A stretch of 64,000 bases of DNA from Bacillus rubiinfantis (GCA_000752035.1 CCFE01000031.1:62001-126000); one strand, 5' to 3'. Shown: positions 1-9,644, counted from the stretch's first letter. Notes: generated from the letters alone by a model not told the origin. Numbers and translations are program-made.

Positions 1-2
1 TT

Positions 3-128
3 CGAGAATTTATTGTTCCTAATGATATTCAAAATATATGTTCCACCTGCTCTTGGCGTACATATGGAGTTTGTGAAGAAGGAGTTCGAGAGATTCATGC
101 CGGGAAAGGCTTACGAAAAATAAACTAG
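3..128 (+). CDS. 3' end of an unidentified gene (partial)
   Basis: An open frame enters from the left edge and stops with TAG. The 41 visible residues contain a cysteine cluster (C-S-T-C, then a third Cys eight residues on) in a segment rich in Glu and Gly, which could bind a metal. Frame 1 is also open to a stop at 121-123, but it lacks any recognisable motif. A strong plus-strand terminator follows, so some plus-strand gene does end here. The family is not recognised and the frame choice is moderately uncertain. Confidence 0.4.
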   Translation, partial: REFIVPNDIQNICSTCSWRTYGVCEEGVREIHAGKGLRKIN

Positions 129-176
129 ATTGATTAAATAATATATTTTAATGACAAGACCAGTACCCCCTTTTTC

Positions 177-232
177 CTACATCTTGCCCCATAGACAACC
201 TCTATGGGGCAAGATGTAGACCTTTTCTTTTT
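177..232 (+). terminator. Strong intrinsic terminator
   Basis: A perfect 18-bp inverted repeat (177-194 with 202-219, 7-nt loop) is followed on the plus strand by a T-rich run (CCTTTTCTTTTTT). The minus strand has no T-run after the stem, so it most likely ends the plus-strand gene whose tail is at 3-128. It also insulates the convergent protease gene. Confidence 0.85.
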
Positions 233-271
233 TCCCAAAAATATATTCTCACCATTTACAAGAGTTTTGGG

Positions 272-1948
272 TTAATAGATTCCTACCGCATCAAAGCCCG
301 CATTGGCTGCTTTTACTTCGGCGCTTCCTTCACCGTAAAGATCTACGGCAGACTGGACAATTGCCTTACGTGCATCACTGAAATTAGAATTAGGCGTTAA
401 GTAAACAGTTAAAGCACGATAGTAAATTTGGCCTAACTTATGTCTGCCAATTTCTTGGCCAATCAAGTAAGCAGCATGATTAGTAATCGAGGAGTTAACA
501 TGGACACCGCCGCCATCTACTGAAGTTGGCATGTTGTAAAACTCGTCCATATGATCAGGATATACTCCACCATTTGTACTGTACGATCTTCTTTGCTCAT
601 TTGCGACAATAACGCTATTTGGATTGCTTAAGCTGCGTAATACTGTTGAGCCGCTAGCTTTAGCAGCAGGAGCCATGATGTCCTCGCCCATTTCCCAATC
701 TTCATCGTCAATTAGTACACCAAAGACATCAGCGAATGATTCGTTTAGTGCCCCGGATTGATTGCGATAAACCAAATTTGCTGAATTTGTGATAACGCCA
801 TGAGTCATCTCATGGGCAGCAACATCCAGACCTGCTGAGAGAGAGATCATGAACTCACCATCTCCATCACCATAGGTCATCCAGCGACCATTCCAGGAGG
901 CATTGTTGTAGTTGTTTCCATAGTGAACTCTAGAAACGATTGCCATCCCTTTCCCATCAAGAGAATTACGGCCATGTTCGTTTAGATAATAATCATAGAC
1001 TTTTTCAGAGTTATAGTGGGCATCAACAGCTGCTCGGTCGTAGTCCCCCTTAAAGGATGCAGAATTTCCAACATAAAGTGTATCATTTGCTGAACTATTA
1101 TCATTTTTGGCATCATACGTTAGAATTCCGTCAAGACCCTTATGAGCGTAGTCAGCTAACGCAAACTTGGTTCCTGATTTAGGCTCCTTCACTTGAGAAA
1201 TATGTAATTCCCGAAGAGCGCCATGTACCCCTTTTCCAACACCTTTTTGTGTTTTCATATCATCCGCATGCATTAGGCCATTATACTTGTCGATCACTTT
1301 ACCAGTATTGGCATCGACAAAGACAAACCAGTTTCCAGGCTCATCACCCATGAAGTTAACATTTACCTTATATGCCGTATAGTTCTCGCCTTCAAAGGGG
1401 TAGACTACGAATTCGCTAGTTGGCTCATATGTCAACTCATCTGGAGCATTGACTGCTGATAATGCAGCCTTTATTGCTTGATCACTAGATAGAGCAGCCG
1501 ATGTATCCACAGTATCATCCTCGGTAAGCGTCTGATTAATCCTTCCATTGACGGATACGACTTCATCATTTTTATTAAAGTGAACGATGACTTCAGAACC
1601 TTCGACAGGAATTCCATTTACTGACTGATTAAAGCGTACATGCGTCATCCCAAGCTGGTCCTTTTTAGTATCTTTGACTTTTAAGTTTTTGTCAGGATTT
1701 TTAATTCCAGTTTGGTTTTCCTTTTTCTTCAAATAGTTCAAAGCATTGGCTGGACTGCTCGAAGAAAATTTCTCAGCCATTCGCTCCTTCACAAATAGAG
1801 GAACATTCGCCTTCTCATTCCATTTCTTTACAGCTTGTACATTACTAACTGCCTTCGATTCAGTCGGCTTCGCAAACACATTACCCACTGGAATAGAACC
1901 TACTAAAAGTGCCGATAGAGCTACTGGTGCAATAAATTTTTTCTTCAA
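272..1948 (-). CDS. npr: Secreted neutral metalloprotease (bacillolysin, M4/thermolysin family)
   Basis: This is an extracellular zinc endopeptidase made as a preproenzyme. The N-terminus has the Lys-rich then hydrophobic profile of a Sec signal peptide ending near an Ala-Lys. A propeptide of the FTP/PepSY kind follows, then the M4 catalytic domain with zinc site HEMTH (about residues 379-383), the third ligand in NESFADVFG (about 403) and the active-site His in the GGGVHVNSS segment (about 483). Length (558 aa) fits bacillolysins. I chose the TTG at 1948 because an AGGGGGG ribosome binding site lies 7-8 nt upstream and gives a normal signal peptide; the longer ATG version starting at 1978 would put an acidic stretch before it. 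A TATAAT-like box lies at 1983-1988. The 305 bp upstream (1949-2254) hold nothing else recognisable. Confidence 0.95.
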   Translation of the reverse strand: MKKKFIAPVALSALLVGSIPVGNVFAKPTESKAVSNVQAVKKWNEKANVPLFVKERMAEKFSSSSPANALNYLKKKENQTGIKNPDKNLKVKDTKKDQLGMTHVRFNQSVNGIPVEGSEVIVHFNKNDEVVSVNGRINQTLTEDDTVDTSAALSSDQAIKAALSAVNAPDELTYEPTSEFVVYPFEGENYTAYKVNVNFMGDEPGNWFVFVDANTGKVIDKYNGLMHADDMKTQKGVGKGVHGALRELHISQVKEPKSGTKFALADYAHKGLDGILTYDAKNDNSSANDTLYVGNSASFKGDYDRAAVDAHYNSEKVYDYYLNEHGRNSLDGKGMAIVSRVHYGNNYNNASWNGRWMTYGDGDGEFMISLSAGLDVAAHEMTHGVITNSANLVYRNQSGALNESFADVFGVLIDDEDWEMGEDIMAPAAKASGSTVLRSLSNPNSVIVANEQRRSYSTNGGVYPDHMDEFYNMPTSVDGGGVHVNSSITNHAAYLIGQEIGRHKLGQIYYRALTVYLTPNSNFSDARKAIVQSAVDLYGEGSAEVKAANAGFDAVGIY

Positions 1949-2241
1949 CCTTTCATCCCCCCTATTATCTTCCATCACTTGTATTATAGATTAGGATAAA
2001 TTAATTTACATGAATATTTAGAATTATTAATCATTAGTTATTAATAGGAATTTAACCCTATTATTTGTATGTCGTAGACTAACTCGATAAAACTATTATT
2101 ATTTTTCCATAATTACTGAAAAAAGATTTGAGAATTAGTTGGGTTTACTTCAAAATAAAAGTAAATGACTTCTAAAAAACCAATAATTCGGTAAATATCC
2201 ATCGACACAGACAAATGTCTCCGGGTATTGCCTAAACCATC

Positions 2242-2252
2242 AGGAAGTGATC
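2242..2252 (+). promoter_or_regulatory. Ribosome binding site that fixes the PlsY-like start
   Basis: AGGAAGTGATC differs by one base from the full anti-16S complement AGGAGGTGATC and sits directly before GTG at 2255. This favours that start over the TTG at 2228, which has no ribosome binding site. Confidence 0.6.
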
Positions 2253-2254
2253 GC

Positions 2255-2821
2255 GTGTATTTTGTTAGTGCATATCTTATCGGCAACATAATGTTTGGTT
2301 ATTTGGTCATGAAATATCTTCATGGTAAAGATATTAGAATGATTGGCAGTGGGAATGTTGGGGCGCGGAATGCAGGGCGTTTTGGTGGGAAATCGGCATT
2401 CGTTATCATCTTTCTTGGGGATGCTTTGAAGGGGGTAACAGTTATTTTGCTTGGACGCTATCTGGGATATTCCGAAGCGATGCAGCTCCTCGGACTTGGC
2501 TTTGCAGTTATTGGGCATATCAAACCTATTACATTGAAATTCAAAGGCGGTAAGGGGATTTCTACATTCATTGGCGGCATCCTTGCCTTTCAGCCACTGC
2601 TTACTTTAGTCATTATTTCAGCCTTTCTCGTTTTTTATCCTTTAACAAAAAGTTTCACTTTGGCAGGACTAGGAACATTATTCATGATCCCAGTAGTACT
2701 GCTAATTGGAAGTGACAAGGTAATAAATTGTTTCATTATCTTCACAATCATAATACTGATTCTGTTAGCTCACTCCCAAAATATTAAAGAAAGGTTGACA
2801 AACCATGAACAAAAATCATGA
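2255..2821 (+). CDS. PlsY-like glycerol-3-phosphate (acyl-phosphate) acyltransferase
   Basis: PlsY enzymes are polytopic membrane proteins that transfer an acyl group from acyl-phosphate to glycerol-3-phosphate, the first step of phospholipid synthesis. The family motifs are visible: GSGNVGARNAG near the N-terminus and GHIKP followed by FKGGKG in the middle, between hydrophobic segments. Starting at the GTG gives 188 residues, close to the usual length, and places the first transmembrane segment at the N-terminus. The 3' end overlaps the next gene by 17 bp, so the two are probably translationally coupled. The housekeeping PlsY is normally not paired with such a partner, so this may be a specialised paralogue with another acyl acceptor (inference). 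Confidence 0.85.
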   Translation: MYFVSAYLIGNIMFGYLVMKYLHGKDIRMIGSGNVGARNAGRFGGKSAFVIIFLGDALKGVTVILLGRYLGYSEAMQLLGLGFAVIGHIKPITLKFKGGKGISTFIGGILAFQPLLTLVIISAFLVFYPLTKSFTLAGLGTLFMIPVVLLIGSDKVINCFIIFTIIILILLAHSQNIKERLTNHEQKS

Positions 2822-4382
2822 TTACCTTTTTAAGATTGCCGTTAAAGACGTTGAATTCGACCAGATTCATCATTTAAACTATCAAACCTTTTCAGAGGAA
2901 ATCCCACAGCATGAACAAAATCCCAATAAAAAATTAGTCGACCAGTTTCATCATGAAAATACGTATATTATTTGCCTCAGAGATAATGAACTAGTTGGGA
3001 TGCTTGCCGTCAGAGACATTCGCCCCTTCTCACTTGATCGAAAAATTGGTCCGGTCGAGGAGTCTATCCCTTTTAAAATATATAAACCTTGCGAAGTCAG
3101 ATTGCTCGCGGTGAAGAAAAACTTTCGGAATGGTCGTGTATTCTTGGGCTTAGTTCAATTTCTTGTGCAATATTGCCTGAAGAAAGGCTACGATATCGCG
3201 TTTATTTCTGGAACAGTTCGACAACTAAAATTGTATCGACAGATGGGCTTCGAGCCATTTGCTGAGATGACAGGCAGTCAAGATGCTCCTTTCCAACCAA
3301 TGTATTTAACAAAACAGACATTTGAAGCATCCCTTTCAGGCCGGATCCTTCCATTAGTTAATTCATTTCTGCCCGGGCCTGTCCATATTTCTGAGAATGT
3401 TAGAAAGGCACTTAACAGTATCCCCTATTCACATCGTTCTGAACACTTTAATGTAAAGCTCAGGGAAGTTAAGGAAATGCTTTGTCAGCTGACAAACTGC
3501 AAGTATGTGCAAATCATGGCTGGAACTGGAACGTTAGCCAATGATGCAGTAGCCGCACAGCTTTCCCTTGAAAAAGGTAACGGACTTATTATAGCGAACG
3601 GCGAATTCGGTAGCCGCTTGGTAGAGCAAGCAAAACGTCTAGGTCTCTCCTTCGAAGTATTAGAAAAAGAATGGGGTCAACCATATACAAAAGAGGAAAT
3701 TAAGGCATGGTTATCGCGAGATACAGCCTGGATATGGGCTGTTCATAGTGAAACATCAACTGGCATGCTTAACGACATTAGTGTTTTAAAAGAACTCAGC
3801 AAAGAAGCTGGTGTGAAACTTTGCCTAGATTGTATTAGTTCCATTGGGGCACTTCCCGTGGATTTAAGCGGGGTCTATTTGGCAACTGGGGTTAGTGGTA
3901 AAGCACTTCGGGCATTTACAGGTTTATCCTTCGTTTTTCATCATCATGATATAGAACCATCTAGCACTATACCAAAATATTTAGATCTTGGCACCTATAT
4001 GGTCAAAGGGAGTGTTCCATTTTCCCAGTCATCCAATCTTGTGGAGGCACTACATACGTCATTATCGGAAATTTCTCAGCAATCCTACACAAAAATTGCT
4101 GAAACTCATCAGTTGATAAGAGAGTCATTGAAGGACTTAGGCTTTCGGCTAATTACAGATGATGATTACAGTTCACCTATGATTGTAACAATTGAACTTC
4201 CCCCATCCATTCCAGTTGCAGAAGTTGGTGACCTGCTCTATTTCAATAACTACCAATTGCATTATGAAAGTTCGTATTTACAGGAGCGAAACTGGATTCA
4301 AATTGCCTGTATTCATCACTATCCGACGGAAGTTATTGAAACCATGATCAGACTTTTTTACAAGATTACCTGTTTATGGTAA
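2805..4382 (+). CDS. GNAT-like acyltransferase / class V aminotransferase fusion
   Basis: This 525-residue protein joins two domains. Residues about 1-170 resemble a GNAT or autoinducer-synthase-like N-acyltransferase (EVRLLAVKKNFRNGR, then the GFEPF end of a GNAT fold). Residues about 185-520 form a PLP-dependent class V aminotransferase: MAGTGTLAND near the phosphate-binding turn, CLDCISSIGALP with the conserved Asp, and the presumed Schiff-base Lys in ATGVSGKALRAF. It overlaps the PlsY-like gene, so the pair may build an acylated amino metabolite or lipid. The substrate is unknown. Domain assignments are confident; the joint role is inference. Confidence 0.8.
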   Translation: MNKNHDYLFKIAVKDVEFDQIHHLNYQTFSEEIPQHEQNPNKKLVDQFHHENTYIICLRDNELVGMLAVRDIRPFSLDRKIGPVEESIPFKIYKPCEVRLLAVKKNFRNGRVFLGLVQFLVQYCLKKGYDIAFISGTVRQLKLYRQMGFEPFAEMTGSQDAPFQPMYLTKQTFEASLSGRILPLVNSFLPGPVHISENVRKALNSIPYSHRSEHFNVKLREVKEMLCQLTNCKYVQIMAGTGTLANDAVAAQLSLEKGNGLIIANGEFGSRLVEQAKRLGLSFEVLEKEWGQPYTKEEIKAWLSRDTAWIWAVHSETSTGMLNDISVLKELSKEAGVKLCLDCISSIGALPVDLSGVYLATGVSGKALRAFTGLSFVFHHHDIEPSSTIPKYLDLGTYMVKGSVPFSQSSNLVEALHTSLSEISQQSYTKIAETHQLIRESLKDLGFRLITDDDYSSPMIVTIELPPSIPVAEVGDLLYFNNYQLHYESSYLQERNWIQIACIHHYPTEVIETMIRLFYKITCLW

Positions 4383-4392
4383 CAAACTCAAG

Positions 4393-4426
4393 AAGCCTCT
4401 CAGTAAATAATGATGAGAGGCTTTAG
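4393..4426 (+). terminator. Intrinsic terminator after the acyltransferase/aminotransferase pair
   Basis: AAGCCTCTCA (4393-4402) pairs with TGAGAGGCTT (4414-4423) around an 11-nt loop. It lies between convergent genes and could serve both strands. Confidence 0.6.
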
Positions 4427-4436
4427 TATTATTACA

Positions 4437-5054
4437 TTAATTATTAATATACTTCTCAAATACTTTTCCAAAATCCTTAATTTGATATTGTTCTCTTACC
4501 GAGGTGAGCCAAGCAAAGCCGAAATCAGTTAGCTTCTGGCATTCTTGGTCTAGTGCAGGATTTTCACCAAAACGGGCACCTTGCAAAACGGAAACAGCCT
4601 TTTCCAGACTGGCATCAGCTAAACCGACATATTTTTTATTTTCCTTATAAATTTCGGAAATACGGATAAGGGCCTTATATAAATCTTTTAATTTCTCAAT
4701 TTGGTCCTTTTGGACGTCAATGTCAAACAGCTGGGAGCCAAGTTTGAATTTAATTTCAACATCTAGGTCGATTTTGCCAGCAGTTTCTAGAGTCACATCA
4801 GATATTGCATTTTCATAATAGGAATATCTTCTAAGCGTTCTTTTAGAGGAGACAGCATTCTCCCCATCTACATGAATCAGTGCCAAATTGGTAAAGCAAT
4901 ACTCATCAGCCTTGGTTTTAATGAGAAAATAAATCTGCTCATTATCCTCATGCATTACGTAATCATCAGCATCAGTTTTGTCATAGTCCTTCGGATCAAT
5001 AATCTTTCCAATATCGGATAACCCCAAAGCATCGGCAGCAAATCTTTTTAACAT
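4437..5054 (-). CDS. yvbH: YvbH-like bacterial PH-domain protein
   Basis: The translation closely resembles what I recall of Bacillus subtilis YvbH: the ALGLSDIGKII start, the DADDYVMHEDNEQIYFLIK segment and DEYCFTNLALIHVDG, typical of the bacterial pleckstrin-homology-like fold. The C-terminal third is helical and charged. The biochemical role is not established as far as I know. The start at 5054 has a GGGGAGAGAAG ribosome binding site and gives 205 aa; an upstream in-frame start at 5162 would add a non-conserved, Cys-containing leader. Confidence 0.85.
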   Translation of the reverse strand: MLKRFAADALGLSDIGKIIDPKDYDKTDADDYVMHEDNEQIYFLIKTKADEYCFTNLALIHVDGENAVSSKRTLRRYSYYENAISDVTLETAGKIDLDVEIKFKLGSQLFDIDVQKDQIEKLKDLYKALIRISEIYKENKKYVGLADASLEKAVSVLQGARFGENPALDQECQKLTDFGFAWLTSVREQYQIKDFGKVFEKYINN

Positions 5055-5175
5055 AGTTTCTTCTCTCCCCTTCTCTAAACATTTTTCACACAGTAACATG
5101 TATATAGCTTCAAGTTTATTTTTATGTAAAGTCCAATATATGTCAATATTGTAAATAAACACTTTTCCAACTTAC

Positions 5176-5219
5176 GACAAAAAAATAAGAGGGAGCCCAT
5201 TAGAGAGACACCCTCCTCT
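5176..5219 (-). terminator. Intrinsic terminator of the dipeptidase gene
   Basis: On the minus strand an AGAGG(A)GGG arm (5219-5211) pairs with CTCCCTCT (5195-5188), with a bulge and a G-U pair. It is followed by TATTTTTTTG. Confidence 0.6.
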
Positions 5220-5226
5220 GAAAGGA

Positions 5227-6594
5227 TTATTTTTCAATCCGTTCAAAAAAATCACAAATCGTTAAGATGCCTTTGTCAAAGTTTTCAAGGTGGAAATGCT
5301 CATTTGGCGCATGGAGATTTTCACCCGGTAAACCGAAGCCCATCAAGACAACAGGAACATCCAATATATGATTAAAGTCCGAAACAATTGGAATCGAGCC
5401 GCCTTCTCTTTTGTATACCGGTGATTTACCGTACACATTTTGATACGCTTCAGCCGCTTTTTGAATCATTGGACTGTCAACTGGCGTTAGGAATGGATTA
5501 CCTGTATCTTGAAGAGTCACTTGGACTGTACAACCTTTTGGCGCGTGCTCTTCAAGATGTTTTTGGATAAGCCCTTGAATCGCCTCAGGCTGTTGGTTAT
5601 TGACTAGACGGCAAGAAATTTTCGCATGAGCCTCATTCGGGATTACCGTTTTCGTCCCTTCTCCTTGGAATCCGCCCCACATACCATTTATTTCTAATGT
5701 TGGACGGGAGCTTACTCTCTCAGAAAAAGGATAATCCTTTTCTCCCCCGGTCAGATTGGTTAACCCTAGCGATTGTTTTAGCTTCTCTTCATCAAAGCCT
5801 AATGCCTTCATTTGCTCTCTTTCAAATTCCGTCAGTTCAACAACATCATCATAAAAATGAGCAACATTTACTTTTCCGGTTGCATCATGCAAGCTTGAAA
5901 GCAATTGCACCATTAAATGGTTGGCATTCTGCACTCCTCCGCCATAACTGCCTGAATGTAAATCCGTATTAGCCGTTCTAAGGGTGAACTCTAAGGCACA
6001 TAAGCCTCGTAATGAATAAGTAATCGCTGGTACCCCTTTGTCCCACATATCCGAGTCAGAAATAATGACTACATCACACGCTAATCTCTCTTTATTTTCA
6101 GATAAAAATTGCGGTAAATGCGGACTTCCGATTTCTTCTTCCCCTTCAATACAAAACTTTACGTTTACAGGCAGTTTATTATTTAATTTCAATAATGCTT
6201 CCACTGCTTTAATATGTAAGAACAGCTGACCTTTATCGTCTGTGGCTCCTCTGGCAAAAATCTTTTCATCACGGATAGTTGGCTCAAACGGCGGGGTCTC
6301 CCACAAATTTAGAGGGTCAACTGGTTGAACGTCATAATGCCCGTACACTAAAACAGTCGGAGCATTATTCTGATGAAGCCAGTCAGCATAGATAATTGGA
6401 TGACCTTTCGTTTGAATAACTTCAACATGTTCCATGCCGATATCTTCCAGTTTTCCAGCAATCCATGATGCTGTTTTCTGCACATCTTCTTTATGATGTG
6501 ATAATGCACTAATGCTTGGAATCCGGAGCAACTCTTTTAATTCTTCGATGTTTTGCTGATGATGGTTTGCTAAAAACTCTGATAATTGACTCAT
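5227..6594 (-). CDS. M20-family dipeptidase
   Basis: This is a cytosolic zinc-dependent dipeptidase of the M20 (carnosinase/CNDP-like) group. Visible family motifs are GHYDVQP (first metal His and the Asp below it), RGATDDKGQ (bridging Asp), GEEEIGS (catalytic Glu pair) and the C-terminal LHAPNEHF metal His. Between the catalytic halves lies the dimerisation lid (THR/ARTANTDLHSGSYGG region). The 455-residue length is typical. The ATG at 6594 has an AAAAGGTGAGATC ribosome binding site. It stands alone between terminators and is probably a housekeeping peptide-recycling enzyme. Confidence 0.92.
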   Translation of the reverse strand: MSQLSEFLANHHQQNIEELKELLRIPSISALSHHKEDVQKTASWIAGKLEDIGMEHVEVIQTKGHPIIYADWLHQNNAPTVLVYGHYDVQPVDPLNLWETPPFEPTIRDEKIFARGATDDKGQLFLHIKAVEALLKLNNKLPVNVKFCIEGEEEIGSPHLPQFLSENKERLACDVVIISDSDMWDKGVPAITYSLRGLCALEFTLRTANTDLHSGSYGGGVQNANHLMVQLLSSLHDATGKVNVAHFYDDVVELTEFEREQMKALGFDEEKLKQSLGLTNLTGGEKDYPFSERVSSRPTLEINGMWGGFQGEGTKTVIPNEAHAKISCRLVNNQQPEAIQGLIQKHLEEHAPKGCTVQVTLQDTGNPFLTPVDSPMIQKAAEAYQNVYGKSPVYKREGGSIPIVSDFNHILDVPVVLMGFGLPGENLHAPNEHFHLENFDKGILTICDFFERIEK

Positions 6595-6674
6595 GATCTC
6601 ACCTTTTCTATTATGTATTCTATTCTATTTTATCCGAAATTGTAGAAAACCCACAACTAGAGCTTAGATACTAA

Positions 6675-7742
6675 CTATGTATGATTCCTCTGATTTCGAT
6701 TCATCCATTTTGCATTTGCACTCATCTTTGTCAAATCAACTACTGATGAATATTGATAATGCTTACACCAATTACAAAATATTGATTTAGGCGATAATAT
6801 CAATTTGGTAATAAGTGTATACGGGTTACTTGTCCACCCTTTATTCGGTATTAAAGAAATATCTACTCTATCCCCATTTCGTTTCACCTGATATATACCA
6901 TCTATATGTCCCATTTCCTCAGATGGGCAAATAGAAAACTCACCACTCTGATTATTCATCACAAAGGCAGGGGAAAAATTAATTACAACCTTTTTAGACT
7001 GCAGTAATTCTATTTGCGACAGCCCAATCCCATTAGCTGTTTTAACATAATTATATTTGATTCCTTGTTCAAAATATTGCATCTGCTCATTTAATTCTAT
7101 TTCTTTCACATGGCTATCAAGTGGAATGAACTCAATAATCTGACTTTCCATGGTATATCTAGAATAGTAGCGCAATTGTCCGTTCATAGGAAACGGAAAT
7201 GGGAACGGATCTAATTTCAAGGCTGTCTCATTAAACCGAATATCTACAATTGTTTTCCTTCTCCTAATAAAATCGAAATTATATAAGAAAAATATCGGTA
7301 GGCAAGATGGCTTTTCACTTCCCGAACCAATGGGTGCCAATAAATTCATAGGAGTGCTCTTTTTTTTACGCAGTTCTTTTATAAAAACATGAATCATTCG
7401 TTTCTCCAAATCCTCAAAATCAAATGAAATTTGTACACAACCATCTACTTTTTCAAAAACAGCATTCGCGATGTTCGTTTGTAAATGCCTATTTAATCCC
7501 TTTTCTGCAACGTTACATTGCTCATTCGGATCAAATTTGAGTGACAAATCATCATACATATCTACATATCCATCATTTCGATAGGCTAATACCCGGTATC
7601 CCTTCCCAACTTTATCACCATTTAGATATTGTAACTCAAGTCCTTTATATATTGAATCAGGCAGCCTCTCAAAGTTGATTAAAGCTAACTTTTCCATTGG
7701 TGTGTATTTTATTCCAAATGGCAGTATTGTCTTCATCTTCAT
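6675..7742 (-). CDS. Protein of unknown function
   Basis: A 355-residue soluble-looking protein, rich in beta-type alternation and charged residues, with no signal peptide or clear membrane segment. I do not recognise a family. Noticeable parts are a lysine/arginine-rich stretch (ELRKKKSTP), the repeated Pro-Phe run DPFPFPFPMNG, and a C-terminal CNWCKHY pair of cysteines with a nearby His that could bind metal. The start at 7742 follows a GGGGTG site six bases upstream; another ATG lies two codons later and one at 7793 is upstream. Codon use looks like the neighbours. Confidence 0.6.
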   Translation of the reverse strand: MKMKTILPFGIKYTPMEKLALINFERLPDSIYKGLELQYLNGDKVGKGYRVLAYRNDGYVDMYDDLSLKFDPNEQCNVAEKGLNRHLQTNIANAVFEKVDGCVQISFDFEDLEKRMIHVFIKELRKKKSTPMNLLAPIGSGSEKPSCLPIFFLYNFDFIRRRKTIVDIRFNETALKLDPFPFPFPMNGQLRYYSRYTMESQIIEFIPLDSHVKEIELNEQMQYFEQGIKYNYVKTANGIGLSQIELLQSKKVVINFSPAFVMNNQSGEFSICPSEEMGHIDGIYQVKRNGDRVDISLIPNKGWTSNPYTLITKLILSPKSIFCNWCKHYQYSSVVDLTKMSANAKWMNRNQRNHT

Positions 7743-8023
7743 CGCAAACACCCCAAATTGGTTTATATGATTTGAAAAAACTACTCTAAACATATCATCC
7801 TGATTACAATCGTTGCTCTACACCAATTGTTGCTTCACACACATCCCATTTCATTATAGCATACGAAAAATTCAAAAAATATATAAGCTGTTTCCTTCCC
7901 TTCTCGTAAAGAAGTAGTTTAAAAAAATCCCTATTCATATACGACAAATCATAAAAGATCCTCTGTTTTGGACATGCCCAACGCAAGCAGCACATATATT
8001 GGTAGAGAAAGGGATGTGAGGCT

Positions 8024-8944
8024 ATGATTCAGTTCATTCTATTTATTATTTTCATAGGGTTGTTTATCTTTGGTATGACGCTATTAAGATCAGGGCTGTT
8101 TAATCTTTCGGGGGATACTTTAAAGAGATGGGTACTACATGTAACTAACGCCCCTTGGAAAGGGGTATTGGTGGGTATTGTCATTACAATTCTGTTGCAA
8201 AGCAGCTCTGCAGTTATGATTATTACAGTTGGATTTGTTTCCGCAGGATTACTTAGCTTCCCGCAATCAATTGGAATTATCCTCGGATCTAATATCGGAA
8301 CAACAATGACAACCGAACTCATAACATTTAATATTGAATCCTATCTTATACCATTAGCCATCATCGGGGCTGTTCTTGCACTGATGAAAAAGAGTAAAGT
8401 ACGTAGTATCGGTTTTATTTTATTAGGAATCTCTGTTGTATTTTCCGCAATCCGTGGATTTGAGTATATAGCTGCTCCTTTAAAAGACATGGCTTTTATT
8501 AACGATTGGCTGTTAGCGATTGATAAGCATCATTTATATGCAGTTATCACTGGTATTCTAATTGCAGCCATTATTCAATCTAGTACAGCGACAACCGCTA
8601 TTATTATGGGATTCCTATCGTCAGGAGCGATGAATTTAGATACGGGCATTGCCATTATTCTTGGAGCAAATATTGGCACTTGTGTAGATGTATACTTAGC
8701 ATCAATTGGTTCGGGTAGGGAAGCAAAACTTACCGCTTATGCTCATATCTGGCTTAATGTCTTAGGCGTAATAGCTTTCTATCCGTTTATTGGGAGTCTT
8801 GCGAATCTTGGACTTCAATTATCTCAGCAGCCAGATGCACAGCTGGCCCATATTAGTGTCGTCTTTAATGTGTTGTCTTCCTTAATCGTTCTGCCATTCA
8901 CCCATTACTTTGCACGCTTTGTGACCAAAATACATGGCCGGTAA
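8024..8944 (+). CDS. yqeW: Na/Pi cotransporter family membrane protein (YqeW-like)
   Basis: This is a polytopic membrane protein of the Na/phosphate cotransporter II family. The two inverted-repeat signature motifs are present: LLQSSSAVMIITVGF near residues 58-75 and IIQSSTATTAIIMGF near 184-200, each followed by a GSNIGTT or GANIGTC loop. About eight hydrophobic segments are visible. At 306 residues it is close to Bacillus YqeW and lacks the C-terminal PhoU-like domain found in longer homologues. A GGGATGTGAGG ribosome binding site precedes the ATG. Likely role: sodium-coupled phosphate transport or export. Confidence 0.88.
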   Translation: MIQFILFIIFIGLFIFGMTLLRSGLFNLSGDTLKRWVLHVTNAPWKGVLVGIVITILLQSSSAVMIITVGFVSAGLLSFPQSIGIILGSNIGTTMTTELITFNIESYLIPLAIIGAVLALMKKSKVRSIGFILLGISVVFSAIRGFEYIAAPLKDMAFINDWLLAIDKHHLYAVITGILIAAIIQSSTATTAIIMGFLSSGAMNLDTGIAIILGANIGTCVDVYLASIGSGREAKLTAYAHIWLNVLGVIAFYPFIGSLANLGLQLSQQPDAQLAHISVVFNVLSSLIVLPFTHYFARFVTKIHGR

Positions 8945-9644
8945 AAATTAACTATACACATATGAACAGAGTTAGGGGGTTAAGACTGAGTATAGAGAGT
9001 TCGAGATGTTGTTTCCATTGATTTCCATTAGAAATGTCAATTAACTTTTTAGATGAACTTAGACTGAAATGACCTAACTGCTTCTCTTCTAGGTCAAAAT
9101 CGAGTATTTTCTTTTATCATCTAGAGTTACTATTAAAGAAGAATCTAATACATGTTCCTTATTTTTATTTTTTTAATCCGATTTTCTTCAGTTCAATAAT
9201 CAAATTTTATCAAGTAGTAAGATTTGGTATTAAAAAAATTTATTAATAGACTATATTAAAAATATATAAGCCCCAATATTTGTAAGCCTTTCGCCATTTA
9301 ATCTTGGTTTAAAAAAACCACTAGAGTATTGGACGAAGTCAATCCTATTTGCTCCGTTTTATTTTATTAGGAATAAATGGGGAAATATCGAAACTCTTCA
9401 GTTTGGATGCCTATATTCAATACAGCTTTGTAAATTTATTATAGGCATTTTAAAAAGGCAACCACCCAAAGCGGGTTAGTTGCCTTTCTTTAAAATGAGT
9501 TGCGAGATACACTCCACATGGCTCGAGAGGACAGAATGAATGTCATTTGAGCGTATCCGTTCTCGGAAACATATCCACTACGTTTTTGGCACTATCGGTA
9601 GGCGGGAACATATCGACCTTCAACTATCACACCATTAAATGTGT
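8945..9644. other. 700-bp AT-rich intergenic region
   Basis: No convincing gene. A frame open from 9270 to 9479 has no start codon and runs into the hairpin at 9454-9487, so it is at most a gene remnant. The segment marks the switch from ordinary chromosomal genes to the resistance cluster. Confidence 0.5.
9454..9496 (+). terminator. Hairpin terminator
   Basis: AAAGGCAAC (9454-9462) pairs with GTTGCCTTT (9479-9487), with an inner ACCC/GGGT stem (9464-9467 with 9473-9476). CTTTAAAA follows. It can act on either strand because A-runs flank the other side. Confidence 0.55.

Noticed and set aside
1..123. Alternative frame 1 for the left-edge partial gene
   Set aside because: Open but without motifs; the Cys-containing frame looks more natural, though this is not decisive.
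7804..7995. 63-codon minus-strand frame upstream of yqeW
   Set aside because: No ribosome binding site and no protein-like pattern; overlaps a promoter region.
9270..9479. Open frame of 69 codons in the intergenic region
   Set aside because: No start codon or ribosome binding site, and its end lies in the terminator hairpin.
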